A DNA stretch of 64,000 nt. Source: RZZS01 sp964491785 (GTDB taxonomy: Bacteria > Pseudomonadota > Alphaproteobacteria > Micavibrionales > Micavibrionaceae). Positions 25,215 to 33,137 of this stretch are shown one piece after another. The notes beneath the pieces were generated by a model. The model searched no databases, was not told the origin of the DNA, and worked only from the letters and a program-made list of their open reading frames with translations. Position 1 is the stretch's first letter, and each line of letters starts with the position of its first letter. The stretch lies in assembly GCA_964491785.1 (NCBI GenBank), contig CAZBGS010000001.1:248001-312000 (forward strand), read 5' to 3'. Both the position numbers and the translations under genes were made by a program.

Positions 25215-25732
25215 ATTGCTCTTGGATTAGAAAAAAGGCCTACTTTCAAATCAGCGGCCTCATATATCATGTTTCCGTCGGCGTATACCTCGCCATCGCC
25301 GATACCGAGAACCAGCTTTCTGTTTATAACCCTTTTCAGGTTTACTACATATTTTACCAATTTCGTTTCAGGCAAGACCTGACCTGTAAATTTTAGCTCT
25401 CCCAGGCCAAGCGCCCTGCCCGATCCCGGCGCGCCAGTCCAGCCCAGATAGAAGCCAAGCAACTGCCAGAGAGCGTCAAGACCAAGGCATCCCGGCATAA
25501 CCGGGTCTGATTCGAAATGGCACTGGAAGAACCAAAGGTCTTTGGTTACGTCCAGTTCCGCCTCAATCAGTCCCTTGCCGTATTTTCCGCCCTCATTGCT
25601 GATAACGGGAATGCGATTGAACATGAGCATCGGAGGCAATGGCAGGCGGGCGTTTCCCGGCCCGAACAGTCTGCCGTGTCCGCATTCAAGAAGGTCTTCG
25701 TAAGAAAAACTTGATTTGGCTGAATTCGTCAT
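25211..25732 (-). CDS. fabA: 3-hydroxydecanoyl-ACP dehydratase/isomerase FabA
   Basis: Dehydrates 3-hydroxydecanoyl-ACP and isomerises trans-2- to cis-3-decenoyl-ACP, the entry to unsaturated fatty acids. The hot-dog fold active site is visible in CHFESDPVMPGCLGLD (catalytic His and Asp). I start at the ATG at 25732 (MTNSAKSSFSYEDLL), giving 173 residues as in E. coli; the open frame runs 22 codons further upstream. Overlaps fabB by four bases. Confidence 0.95.
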   Translation of the reverse strand: MTNSAKSSFSYEDLLECGHGRLFGPGNARLPLPPMLMFNRIPVISNEGGKYGKGLIEAELDVTKDLWFFQCHFESDPVMPGCLGLDALWQLLGFYLGWTGAPGSGRALGLGELKFTGQVLPETKLVKYVVNLKRVINRKLVLGIGDGEVYADGNMIYEAADLKVGLFSNPRAM

Positions 25733-25791
25733 TTCCGGTTTACCGCTTCTTCTTGCGTTTATCGCTAGAGTTATAAGGCTACATGGTTTTG

Positions 25792-26766
25792 TTAGCAAGA
25801 GATGATCGCGTGTTCAAGGCAAACGCTCTTGTAAGTTTCTGTCATCGCAGCCATGGCCAGCGGTTTTGCGATTACAGGCTCAAGTTCAGGCAAGTCTCCC
25901 GCCGAAGCAACCGCTATCATTCTTCCCGCGGCCTTGGCGCAGCCGACAGCCTGATCCTGCAACCCGGCCAACCTGATTATTCTGAAGAATTCCCGGCAGC
26001 TCGGCTCAAGCCCGTTTATAAGCTCTATCGGCGCGTTTACCGGAACATCATTGGCGGCAAGGCCAAAGCGCCAGTCGCTTCCGGCGGATATGCCAAGGCG
26101 GATAGCTTCCTGTGTCATTACATAAGCTATCTGATCCAGCTGATACGGAAGATCGCCCGGCTTGAAAAATTTTTCGGGCCCGGAATGCATCGAGAGGGCA
26201 AGGCGCCTGCCCGCCATGGCGCTGAGACCTGATATACTATCTCCCAAAGTCCAGCCGCAGCCGCCGATTTTCTTGTCGATAACGAGATCGCAAAGCTCCT
26301 GCGCTGAAATCTCGTAGGCGAGGCACCTGTTGGCAAATTCGATGAACAGACGGAAAGATTCCTCCAGCGACTGCCCTGCACGCTGCCATTGATAAAAGTT
26401 ATAATGGATGACGTACAGCATCAGATCGTGAAAATCGTATTCGCATTCCAGCCAGTCCTCAAATAGCGTGCGCGCAAGCGCCCTGCCACATTCGCATTCG
26501 AAATCGATAACATATGAAGGCGGCAGCGAATTGGCAGGCAACTGGCCCCCGGCAGGTTCCACGCCGAGCAGCCTGGCCAGATAGCCGTAGCTTCCCTCCA
26601 GGGCAGTATCGGGTTCATCGAACAGCAAAACAGTTTCCACCAATATTCCGGAGAGAATCTGCATCATTCTGGTAATGTCCAGGCCGCGGCTTTCATCAGA
26701 GGCCAGAGTCATCAAGTTTAGCTGCAACTGCGAAGCTATTTCCGCCTTGTTACCGGGATGGTTCAT
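25792..26766 (-). CDS. Uncharacterised protein upstream of fabA
   Basis: I do not recognise this 324-residue protein. It is soluble and mostly helical, with ten or so cysteines, including CECGRALARTLFEDWLECEY around residue 90 and GGCGW around 185. No signal peptide or transmembrane segment is evident. It is co-directional with fabA (60-base gap) and follows the SH3-domain gene, so it may share a transcript with the fatty acid genes. In many Alphaproteobacteria this position near fabA is taken by irr, and no Irr-like sequence is seen here. A function cannot be proposed. Confidence 0.7.
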   Translation of the reverse strand: MNHPGNKAEIASQLQLNLMTLASDESRGLDITRMMQILSGILVETVLLFDEPDTALEGSYGYLARLLGVEPAGGQLPANSLPPSYVIDFECECGRALARTLFEDWLECEYDFHDLMLYVIHYNFYQWQRAGQSLEESFRLFIEFANRCLAYEISAQELCDLVIDKKIGGCGWTLGDSISGLSAMAGRRLALSMHSGPEKFFKPGDLPYQLDQIAYVMTQEAIRLGISAGSDWRFGLAANDVPVNAPIELINGLEPSCREFFRIIRLAGLQDQAVGCAKAAGRMIAVASAGDLPELEPVIAKPLAMAAMTETYKSVCLEHAIISC

Positions 26767-26841
26767 AGGAATACTCGTCTAATGCTGGTTCAGTGGGCAG
26801 GAGTGTAGTAGAAGCAGGTTGTGGATAAGTCTGTGGAAAGA

Positions 26842-26854
26842 GGGTGAATCACCC
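26842..26854 (-). terminator. Short stem-loop after the SH3-domain gene
   Basis: GGGTG and CACCC form a 5-bp stem with a 3-base loop shortly after the stop at 26866 (minus strand), followed by a weak pyrimidine tract. A marginal intrinsic terminator. Confidence 0.25.
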
Positions 26855-26865
26855 ATATAATCAGG

Positions 26866-27390
26866 TTAATTGAAATCTTCTTCCTGGTAAATGCCCCAAA
26901 GAGATTTTCTTTGCACCCACCCCTTAAACCCTTGAGCTTCCAGCAAACACCAGTCCTGTTCGCAGGTATGGAGATTTAGGACGGCGCGGGGTTCGATACG
27001 GGCAATGACAGGCGAGTGGGCAGACGCCTGACGCTGCATCGGTACTGTCCGATCCTCGATTACAAGCGCCGTGCGATTTCCGGAAACGAGCGATCTGTGA
27101 ACCCATCCCTCTTCACCGTCGATATCGCGGATTTTGCGCCAGGCGTCAAACTCCTTGACCACCTCCACCGGAAGGCCATCGCGCATGTATGTCCATCGCA
27201 CCGGGTAGCGCAGGCCGGGGCCTGTCCGCGCATAGACTTTTTCTGATCGCAGCGAAACGAATCTGGGCAGCGGGAATTCCGTGGAGCGGAATTTTTCGTC
27301 TGCTCCCGCAAGCGTTTGCGAGCCGGACGCCAGAACGACGACCAGAGCGGGCATCAATATAACCAGAATCTTCTTTATATATTTTTTCAT
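26866..27390 (-). CDS. Secreted SH3-domain protein
   Basis: Probable periplasmic protein (174 residues) with a signal peptide (positive KKYIKK, hydrophobic core to about 25, cleavage likely after TLA). Two bacterial SH3-like repeats follow: SEKVYARTGPGLRYPVRWTYM (about 48-68) with GEEGWVHRSL, and SAHSPVIARIEPRAVL with GFKGWVQRKSLWGIY. Proteins of this type are common in Alphaproteobacteria and are thought to bind peptidoglycan or peptides; no catalytic domain is present. Divergent from dusA. Confidence 0.8.
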   Translation of the reverse strand: MKKYIKKILVILMPALVVVLASGSQTLAGADEKFRSTEFPLPRFVSLRSEKVYARTGPGLRYPVRWTYMRDGLPVEVVKEFDAWRKIRDIDGEEGWVHRSLVSGNRTALVIEDRTVPMQRQASAHSPVIARIEPRAVLNLHTCEQDWCLLEAQGFKGWVQRKSLWGIYQEEDFN

Positions 27391-27462
27391 TGAACCTCAC
27401 CAACCTGCGTCCGAGCGTGATACAGCTTTCGCCGGGCTCACAGTTTATATATTTCTATATCC

Positions 27463-28446
27463 ATGAACAACACAACTGTATTACATCAAATTTGCGTAGC
27501 CCCGATGCTCGACTGGACCGACAGGCATTGCAGGTATTTTCACAGGCTTCTGTCACCCGGCGTCCGGCTTTATACCGAGATGGTCACCTCTTCGGCAATA
27601 GTCCACGGACACAGGGACAGACTGCTTGCATTCGATGTGGCCGAGCATCCTCTCGCTCTGCAGGTGGGGGGAAGCGACCCGGAAGAGCTGGAACTGGCCG
27701 TACGTATAGCAGCAGATTACGGATACGACGAAATCAACCTGAACTGCGGCTGCCCCAGCGACAGGGTTCAGAAAGGCAGTTTTGGCGCCTGCCTGATGTC
27801 ATGTCCCTCGCTTGTGGCCAGATGCGTCGAGAAAATGGCCGCGGCATCAGCCGTTCCGGTCAGTGTCAAATGCCGGACGGGAATCGACGATCAGGACAGC
27901 TATGAATTTCTGGAGAATTTCATATCGGAGATCAGAGACGCCGGTTGCAGGCATGTCATCATTCACGCGCGAAAGGCCTGGCTTAAAGGCCTGAGCCCCA
28001 AAGAGAACAGGGAAATACCGCCTCTCGAATACGGGAAAGCGCGCAGGATAAAAGAAAATTTCCCTGAGTTGAGAGTCGTATTGAACGGTGGAATTGTTAC
28101 GCTCTCCCAGATTCGGGATCTGCTCCCGGAGTTTGACGGAATCATGATCGGAAGAGCGGCATATCAGAATCCTTACCTGCTTGCCGAGATCGAAAGAGAG
28201 ATATATGGCAACGTTAATGTCAAAAGTCGCAAGGAAGCCGCCCTGGCAATGATTCCTTATATTGAACGGATGCAAAAGGAAAACAAGACTCCGGTAAAGT
28301 CTGTCACCAGGCATATGCTCGGGCTTTTCCACGGACAGAAGAAGGGCAAAAGCTGGCGGCGGGTTTTAAGTACTTGCGTACATGATGAAAATGCAGATGC
28401 AAAAATTATCGAGACGGCTTTGCTGGAAGCGGATATCCGGTTATAA
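27463..28446 (+). CDS. dusA: tRNA-dihydrouridine(20/20a) synthase DusA
   Basis: FMN-dependent reductase that makes dihydrouridine 20/20a in the tRNA D loop. Motifs: VAPMLDWTDRHCRYFHRLLS (DusA-type N-terminus), the active-site Cys in EINLNCGCPSDRV, and HARKAWLKGLSPKENREIPP, which is specific for the DusA subfamily. 327 residues. Divergent from the SH3-domain gene with a 72-base gap. Confidence 0.95.
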   Translation: MNNTTVLHQICVAPMLDWTDRHCRYFHRLLSPGVRLYTEMVTSSAIVHGHRDRLLAFDVAEHPLALQVGGSDPEELELAVRIAADYGYDEINLNCGCPSDRVQKGSFGACLMSCPSLVARCVEKMAAASAVPVSVKCRTGIDDQDSYEFLENFISEIRDAGCRHVIIHARKAWLKGLSPKENREIPPLEYGKARRIKENFPELRVVLNGGIVTLSQIRDLLPEFDGIMIGRAAYQNPYLLAEIEREIYGNVNVKSRKEAALAMIPYIERMQKENKTPVKSVTRHMLGLFHGQKKGKSWRRVLSTCVHDENADAKIIETALLEADIRL

Positions 28447-28541
28447 ACTATGATGTGCGATTCTATCCTTTAGGTCTCGGCATCATTTGCGGAAAATAGT
28501 TCAAATATGGTAAAATCTTCTACTCTGTCCAGGATGTGCTA

Positions 28542-29162
28542 ATGCAGTGGTATCCGGTTGAAAAGACACAAACGATCGAAATGATCGAAAAAGTAATACC
28601 AGGTGACATGCCTTCCTTCTTTTCGGCCAGGTCAAGCGAAGCGCGCTGCGCAAAACTTCCCTTTTACACGAATTTCCTGCTGTACAGACTGACCAACAAC
28701 GCCACACTGCCGGCGTTTTCCATTGATTTTCTAAGCAACGGACGGCAGTACCATTATCTTGACGGATCTTCCCAGCCGATTTACCGGGCCAATGCCACCG
28801 GCGACCTAATTATTAACGATAATACGGTACTGGATTATCTGGCGTTTTACGTTCATTACGTTCCAGGGCCGGAGGGAGAGATTCTGCTGATCGACAGCCA
28901 CAAGAAAATCATGCCGACAGGCGTGCTGGATATAGACCGGCACAGGGACATGCTCTATTCGCACAGGGATATCAATATAAGCTTCGACAAGGACACAAAA
29001 AATTATACAATCAAAGCGCCCATGTATTATGGCGGAGCTCTGGTCAAGGCTATTATCAACATCAGCGAGCAAGGCCATCTGGAGATAATGGATTATCAAA
29101 TGTTATTAAAAGGAAGTTTCGAACTTACAGAGACTCCGGCATCTTCCGGAAAAAAGATATAA
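28542..29162 (+). CDS. Uncharacterised protein (206 residues)
   Basis: Not recognised. A soluble alpha/beta-looking protein with many aromatic residues (YHYLDGSSQPIYRAN, YLAFYVHYVPGPEGEILLID). The ATG at 28542 follows AGGA at 7 bases; a GTG at 28536 is possible. It is followed after 24 bases by another orphan on the same strand and then a 65-residue ORF, all closed by the terminator at 30018. These three probably form one transcription unit. Confidence 0.65.
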   Translation: MQWYPVEKTQTIEMIEKVIPGDMPSFFSARSSEARCAKLPFYTNFLLYRLTNNATLPAFSIDFLSNGRQYHYLDGSSQPIYRANATGDLIINDNTVLDYLAFYVHYVPGPEGEILLIDSHKKIMPTGVLDIDRHRDMLYSHRDINISFDKDTKNYTIKAPMYYGGALVKAIINISEQGHLEIMDYQMLLKGSFELTETPASSGKKI

Positions 29163-29186
29163 GCAGGAAGGGGTAATAATTTTAAG

Positions 29187-29771
29187 ATGGATAATATCCA
29201 GCATAATCCGGGAGTTCTAAGCAGCATTTTTGGCGGGGAGCCCAAATCCGCCACTATCGGCTTTTCGCATCCAAACGAAGAGGAAATTCTGGTTAAGACA
29301 ATCGAGATTCTTCAGAAGAGCGATACCGGCGCCCATCTGCTGGGCGTGCTGAACGAAAAGAATCTCGGGGTGCGGGTAATCAGGAATCGCAACGCCCACG
29401 GCTATACCGCTAATTTCCAGATTATCTACTTAGGGGTGCCTCCGGACAAGGCCGAACCGGACGCTTACGCGGTGCTCGAACTGGGGGGGGCAATCCGTGA
29501 AATCGAGCAGGAACTGGTGGGTTTTTCCCTGCCCAAGGAGGGGGAGGATCCGCTCATGGCTGCGTCAATAAGACATGCCAAATACCTTGACATAATTGTA
29601 TATATGTGTAGAATAGCAATTGAGCTAGGTAAAAGTCTGAGTACCACGGAATACGTGGATACAATAGAAAAGCTGGGGCATGGTGACATCCTCCGCGCAC
29701 TTTTGGCTCAGACGGGCAACGAACATCTGGTCAGCGCTTACGCCGAAGCTCACAAGAAGGTGCAACAGTAG
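29187..29771 (+). CDS. Uncharacterised protein (194 residues)
   Basis: Not recognised. Helical, soluble, without a signal peptide. The central segment LELGGAIREIEQELVGFSLP and the RHAKYLDIIVYMCRIAIELGKS helix are the most distinctive parts. A degenerate metallopeptidase fold is possible, but the metal-binding HExxH pattern is absent. The middle gene of the three-gene orphan unit; the preceding gap is 24 bases and the following gap 20 bases. Confidence 0.65.
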   Translation: MDNIQHNPGVLSSIFGGEPKSATIGFSHPNEEEILVKTIEILQKSDTGAHLLGVLNEKNLGVRVIRNRNAHGYTANFQIIYLGVPPDKAEPDAYAVLELGGAIREIEQELVGFSLPKEGEDPLMAASIRHAKYLDIIVYMCRIAIELGKSLSTTEYVDTIEKLGHGDILRALLAQTGNEHLVSAYAEAHKKVQQ

Positions 29772-29791
29772 GCTACCAAGGGTGTAAAGAA

Positions 29792-29989
29792 ATGACAAAA
29801 TCAATAGGTTTAGTACCGGGCGAAATCTCAGAAGGCGCGATCCTGGGATATCTTAATCAGGGAGCCAGAGAACTCCCCGTGGCGAGTTACAAGAATCGCC
29901 CCGAAGATCTGGCCGCAAGAGCTTTGCGTGCCGCTAACGGGGTTGGAGCAAGGGACTTTACACAAAGCGGCCCTGCCCTTTCACTTTGA
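29792..29989 (+). CDS. Small uncharacterised protein (65 residues)
   Basis: Short frame beginning MTKSIGLVPGEISEGAILGY and ending SGPALSL, 20 bases after the previous orphan with a weak AAGG-type ribosome binding site. The composition is normal for a soluble protein and it is followed by a strong terminator, which supports it being the last gene of the unit. No homologue recalled. Confidence 0.5.
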   Translation: MTKSIGLVPGEISEGAILGYLNQGARELPVASYKNRPEDLAARALRAANGVGARDFTQSGPALSL

Positions 29990-30017
29990 GCCTGAATATC
30001 AGGCCTGACCAGTTTCC

Positions 30018-30055
30018 AACGGCGTTGCGGGATACCGCTGCGCCGTTTGTTTTTG
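30018..30055 (+). terminator. Rho-independent terminator after the orphan unit
   Basis: AACGGCG (30018-30024) pairs with CGCCGTT (30041-30047). Inside, GCGG pairs with CCGC around a GATA loop, and TGTTTTTG follows. A strong intrinsic terminator for the 28542-29989 unit. Confidence 0.8.
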
Positions 30056-30065
30056 TGTGATGCAC

Positions 30066-30121
30066 CTCCGAAGTCCCCTTACCCTTCCGCTTTGCGGCCC
30101 CCTCGCTCTCCCGGCGGGAGA
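30066..30121 (+). repeat. Dispersed palindromic intergenic repeat, copy B
   Basis: Conserved left flank CTCCGAA (30066-30072), then a CCGC-TTT-GCGG hairpin (30087-30097) and the core TCTCCC-GGC-GGGAGA (30107-30121). Same family as the copies at 14777, 46672 and 61347. Lies between a terminator and the SUF regulator. Confidence 0.65.
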
Positions 30122-30170
30122 TAGGCTAAACCGTAAATTTGCGGTACTGTTTTGGGATGTTACCTTGAAA

Positions 30171-30199
30171 TTGTGTTAAAAAAGTGCCAAATCTTAAAA
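30171..30199 (+). promoter_or_regulatory. Candidate promoter of the rrf2-suf operon
   Basis: TTGTGT (30171-30176) and TTAAAA (30194-30199) are spaced by 17 bases, 29 bases before the Rrf2 gene. The match is weak. The Rrf2 protein would be expected to bind near here, but I cannot define an operator. Confidence 0.3.
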
Positions 30200-30227
30200 A
30201 TAACAACTCAAACAAGGCGACGTATTA

Positions 30228-30641
30228 ATGATAAAACTTTCCCGTCTGGCGTGCTACGGCGTTGTGATTCTTTCCGAGATGGCGGCGGGAGAAAAGCTTC
30301 GTACGGCTTCCGGTCTTTCTGAAAAAACCGGGCTTCCGGAACCGACCGTGGCAAAAATTCTAAAATTGCTGTCGAAGGGCGGCTTTGTTTCTTCGTCGAG
30401 AGGAATTAACGGCGGATACACTCTTATCAGGGAGCCCGTAAACATAAGCATTGCAGATATTGTCACGGCGCTTGATGGCGAGATATCGCTTACAGGCTGC
30501 GTCGAAGGCAAGAGTGAAGAATGCCGCCTTAAAAGCGGATGCGCTCTGCATGGTTGCTGGGACGAGTTGAACGCTTCGGTGAGGAACGCCCTGTCACAGA
30601 CCAACCTTGCCTGCATAGTATCTTCGAAAAAGAAGGTGTAA
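30228..30641 (+). CDS. Rrf2-family Fe-S cluster regulator of the SUF operon
   Basis: Winged-helix repressor of the Rrf2/IscR family (137 residues). N-terminal helix-turn-helix (SGLSEKTGLPEPTVAKILKL) with the following wing GGFVSSSRGINGGYTL, then the cluster-binding cysteine triad in GCVEGKSEECRLKSGC. It most likely senses Fe-S status and represses the SUF operon that it heads. The stop codon overlaps the sufB start (TAATG). Among named relatives it is closer to SUF-linked Rrf2 proteins than to IscR of the ISC system, but this is by context. Confidence 0.9.
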   Translation: MIKLSRLACYGVVILSEMAAGEKLRTASGLSEKTGLPEPTVAKILKLLSKGGFVSSSRGINGGYTLIREPVNISIADIVTALDGEISLTGCVEGKSEECRLKSGCALHGCWDELNASVRNALSQTNLACIVSSKKKV

Positions 30642-32092
30642 TGGACAAAAAGGCGGAAACAATCAGCCGGGTCGAGGAGCTGAAACGCTATTCAGCGGGA
30701 TTTCAGACTACGATCGATTCCGTGCGCGCGCCAAAGGGACTGAATGAGGAAATTATCCGTTTTATCTCAAGCAGGAAGGAAGAACCTGAATGGCTGCTTG
30801 AGTGGCGGCTCAAGGCTTACAGGCACTGGCTGAAAATGCCGGAGCCGACATGGGCGAAGATTAGCTTTCCGCCGATCGATTATCAGGACGCATATTATTA
30901 TTCAGCCCCAAGATCATTTGAAAACCGTCCAAAATCTCTTGACGAGGTAGATCCCAAACTGCTTGAGACCTATGAGAAGCTCGGGATACCTCTACGAGAG
31001 AGAGAGATCCTTGCCGGAGTGGCGGTGGATGCTATTTTTGATTCAGTTTCCGTTGCCACCACCTTCAAGGACAAGCTTCTGGAGGCGGGGGTTATCTTTT
31101 GTCCGATCAGCGAAGCGGTTCGTGATTACCCGCATCTTGTGCAGAAGTACATGGGTACGGTGGTGCCCTTTACCGATAACAAGCATGCCTGTCTCAATTC
31201 GGCTCTTTTTACCGACGGTTCTTTTGTTTACGTCCCCGAAGGCGTCCGTTGTCCGATGGAGCTGTCGTCGTATTTCCGGATCAACGAGATGAACACGGGC
31301 CAGCTGGAACGAACGCTGATTATCGCGGAAAAGGGCTCCTATGTAAGTTATCTGGAAGGCTGTACAGCTCCGATGCGCGACGAGCGGCAGTTGCATGCGG
31401 CCGTGGTCGAGCTGATCGCCCATGAAGATGCAGAGATCAAATACTCCACCGTCCAGAACTGGTATCCCGGCGACGAGCAGGGAAAAGGCGGGATATATAA
31501 TTTCGTCACCAAGCGCGGTCATTGCGCGGGGGCGGGATCAAGAATCTCATGGACCCAGGTGGAGACCGGGTCGGCGATCACATGGAAATACCCGAGCTGC
31601 GTGCTGAAAGGCGACAATTCGTCATGTGAGTTCTATTCAGTGGCGATAACCAATAACTACCAGCAGGCCGACACGGGAACCAAAATGATCCATATCGGCA
31701 AGAACACACGTTCCAAAATCATTTCCAAAGGCATATCCGCCGGACACGCAAACAACACCTACAGAGGTCTGGTAAAGGTAATGCCGAATGCGGACGGCGC
31801 GCGAAATTTCACACAGTGTGACAGTTTGCTGATTGGCAACAATTGCGGAGCGCATACCGTGCCCTATATAGAATGCCGCAATCCCGGGGCTCAGCTGGAG
31901 CATGAGGCCACCACTTCGAGAATTTCGGAAGACCAGATGTTTTACTGCAGGCAAAGAGGCATGGGCCCCGAGGAAACGGTCGCGCTGATAGTCAACGGCT
32001 TCTGCCGAGATGTACTTCAGCACTTACCCATGGAATTTGCCGTGGAGGCCCAGAAACTGGTAGGCATTTCCCTTGAAGGAAGCGTAGGATAG
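30641..32092 (+). CDS. sufB: Fe-S cluster assembly scaffold SufB
   Basis: Scaffold subunit of the SufBC2D complex on which Fe-S clusters are built. The start at 30641 overlaps the regulator stop by one base and gives 483 residues, the usual size; the open frame extends further upstream but only inside the regulator gene. Recognised by VYVPEGVRCPMELSSYFRIN, EGCTAPMRDERQLHAAVVEL and the C-terminal RGMGPEETVALIVNGFCRDV. A small membrane protein separates it from sufC. Confidence 0.96.
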   Translation: MDKKAETISRVEELKRYSAGFQTTIDSVRAPKGLNEEIIRFISSRKEEPEWLLEWRLKAYRHWLKMPEPTWAKISFPPIDYQDAYYYSAPRSFENRPKSLDEVDPKLLETYEKLGIPLREREILAGVAVDAIFDSVSVATTFKDKLLEAGVIFCPISEAVRDYPHLVQKYMGTVVPFTDNKHACLNSALFTDGSFVYVPEGVRCPMELSSYFRINEMNTGQLERTLIIAEKGSYVSYLEGCTAPMRDERQLHAAVVELIAHEDAEIKYSTVQNWYPGDEQGKGGIYNFVTKRGHCAGAGSRISWTQVETGSAITWKYPSCVLKGDNSSCEFYSVAITNNYQQADTGTKMIHIGKNTRSKIISKGISAGHANNTYRGLVKVMPNADGARNFTQCDSLLIGNNCGAHTVPYIECRNPGAQLEHEATTSRISEDQMFYCRQRGMGPEETVALIVNGFCRDVLQHLPMEFAVEAQKLVGISLEGSVG

Positions 32093-32124
32093 ATCCGAAA
32101 AATAAAACAGGCAGGATCAATGCA

Positions 32125-32394
32125 ATGAAAAAGATTAATTTTACCAACGTGCTTTTCTGGTTTACCGGACTTATAGGGTTCGTAATCGGAGTGATTATCT
32201 TTTTGATCATTGTCGCAGGACTGGATACCACCAGCGGAGATCCGGTAAGAAGCGGGATGATTCTTTTTGTTTCCTTCATCATGTGCTACGGCGTGGCCTT
32301 CGGAGGCTTGATTATTATGGCGCTAACGCAAATATCTTCTACGCTTCACAGGATAGAAAGACTTTTGAAGGATCGGGAAGAAGCCGGCAAATGA
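32125..32394 (+). CDS. Small two-helix membrane protein inside the SUF operon
   Basis: 89 residues with two transmembrane helices (about 8-33, FWFTGLIGFVIGVIIFLIIV; and 43-70), a charged C-terminal helix (TLHRIERLLKDREEAGK) and no recognised domain. It lies 32 bases after sufB, and its stop overlaps the sufC ATG (ATGA), so it is translationally tied to sufC. A membrane protein is not a standard part of SUF operons. It might anchor or modulate the complex at the membrane, or simply be a hitchhiker. Confidence 0.75.
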   Translation: MKKINFTNVLFWFTGLIGFVIGVIIFLIIVAGLDTTSGDPVRSGMILFVSFIMCYGVAFGGLIIMALTQISSTLHRIERLLKDREEAGK

Positions 32395-33137
32395 TTGAAA
32401 TAAATAATCTGCAGATTAACGTAGATGACAAGACAATACTCAAAGGAATAGATCTTTCCATCAAGCCGGGAGAGATCCATGCGGTGATGGGGCCGAACGG
32501 TTCCGGGAAATCCACTCTTTCCTACTTTCTTGCAGGCAACGAAAAATATGAACTGGCCGGGGGGGACGTCACGCTCGACGGCGAGAGTATTATTGAACTT
32601 GAGCCTGAAGAAAGAGCTGCCAGGGGCCTGTTTCTGGCATTCCAGTATCCTGTTGAAATTCCTGGAGTTACTCTCAACAATTTCCTCAAAACCTCGATTA
32701 ACGCGCTGCGCAAGGCAAGAGGGCTTGAGGAGATGGATACCCTCGAGTTTCTTAAGCTCATGAAGAAAAGAGCAAAAGAAATCGGCATCAGCGACGAAAT
32801 GCTGAAACGACCTCTTAACGTCGGCTTTTCGGGGGGCGAGAAGAAACGTAACGAAGCCTTGCAAATGTCGCTGCTGGAGCCAAGATTCGCCATTCTCGAC
32901 GAAACGGACAGCGGACTGGACATCGATGCCTTGCGGATAGTGGCGGAGAGCGTAAACCGTCTGAGGTCGCCTGATCGCGCTTTTCTGATCATCACTCACT
33001 ACCAGAGGCTTCTGGATTATGTCGTGCCGGATCACGTGCATATAATGGCGGACGGCAGGATACGCAGATCCGGTGGCCCGGAACTGGCCAAGGAGCTTGA
33101 AGCCAAGGGCTATAGCGAGTTTCTGGAGGTCGCGTGA
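32391..33137 (+). CDS. sufC: Fe-S cluster assembly ATPase SufC
   Basis: ABC-type ATPase of the SufBC2D complex, soluble. Walker A GPNGSGKST, the ABC signature GFSGGEKKRNE and Walker B FAILDETDSGLD are intact. The ATG at 32391 (MIEINNLQINVDDKTIL) gives 248 residues; a longer frame from 32283 lies inside the small membrane protein gene. Coupled at both ends: ATGA with the preceding gene and GTGA with sufD. Confidence 0.96.
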   Translation: MIEINNLQINVDDKTILKGIDLSIKPGEIHAVMGPNGSGKSTLSYFLAGNEKYELAGGDVTLDGESIIELEPEERAARGLFLAFQYPVEIPGVTLNNFLKTSINALRKARGLEEMDTLEFLKLMKKRAKEIGISDEMLKRPLNVGFSGGEKKRNEALQMSLLEPRFAILDETDSGLDIDALRIVAESVNRLRSPDRAFLIITHYQRLLDYVVPDHVHIMADGRIRRSGGPELAKELEAKGYSEFLEVA

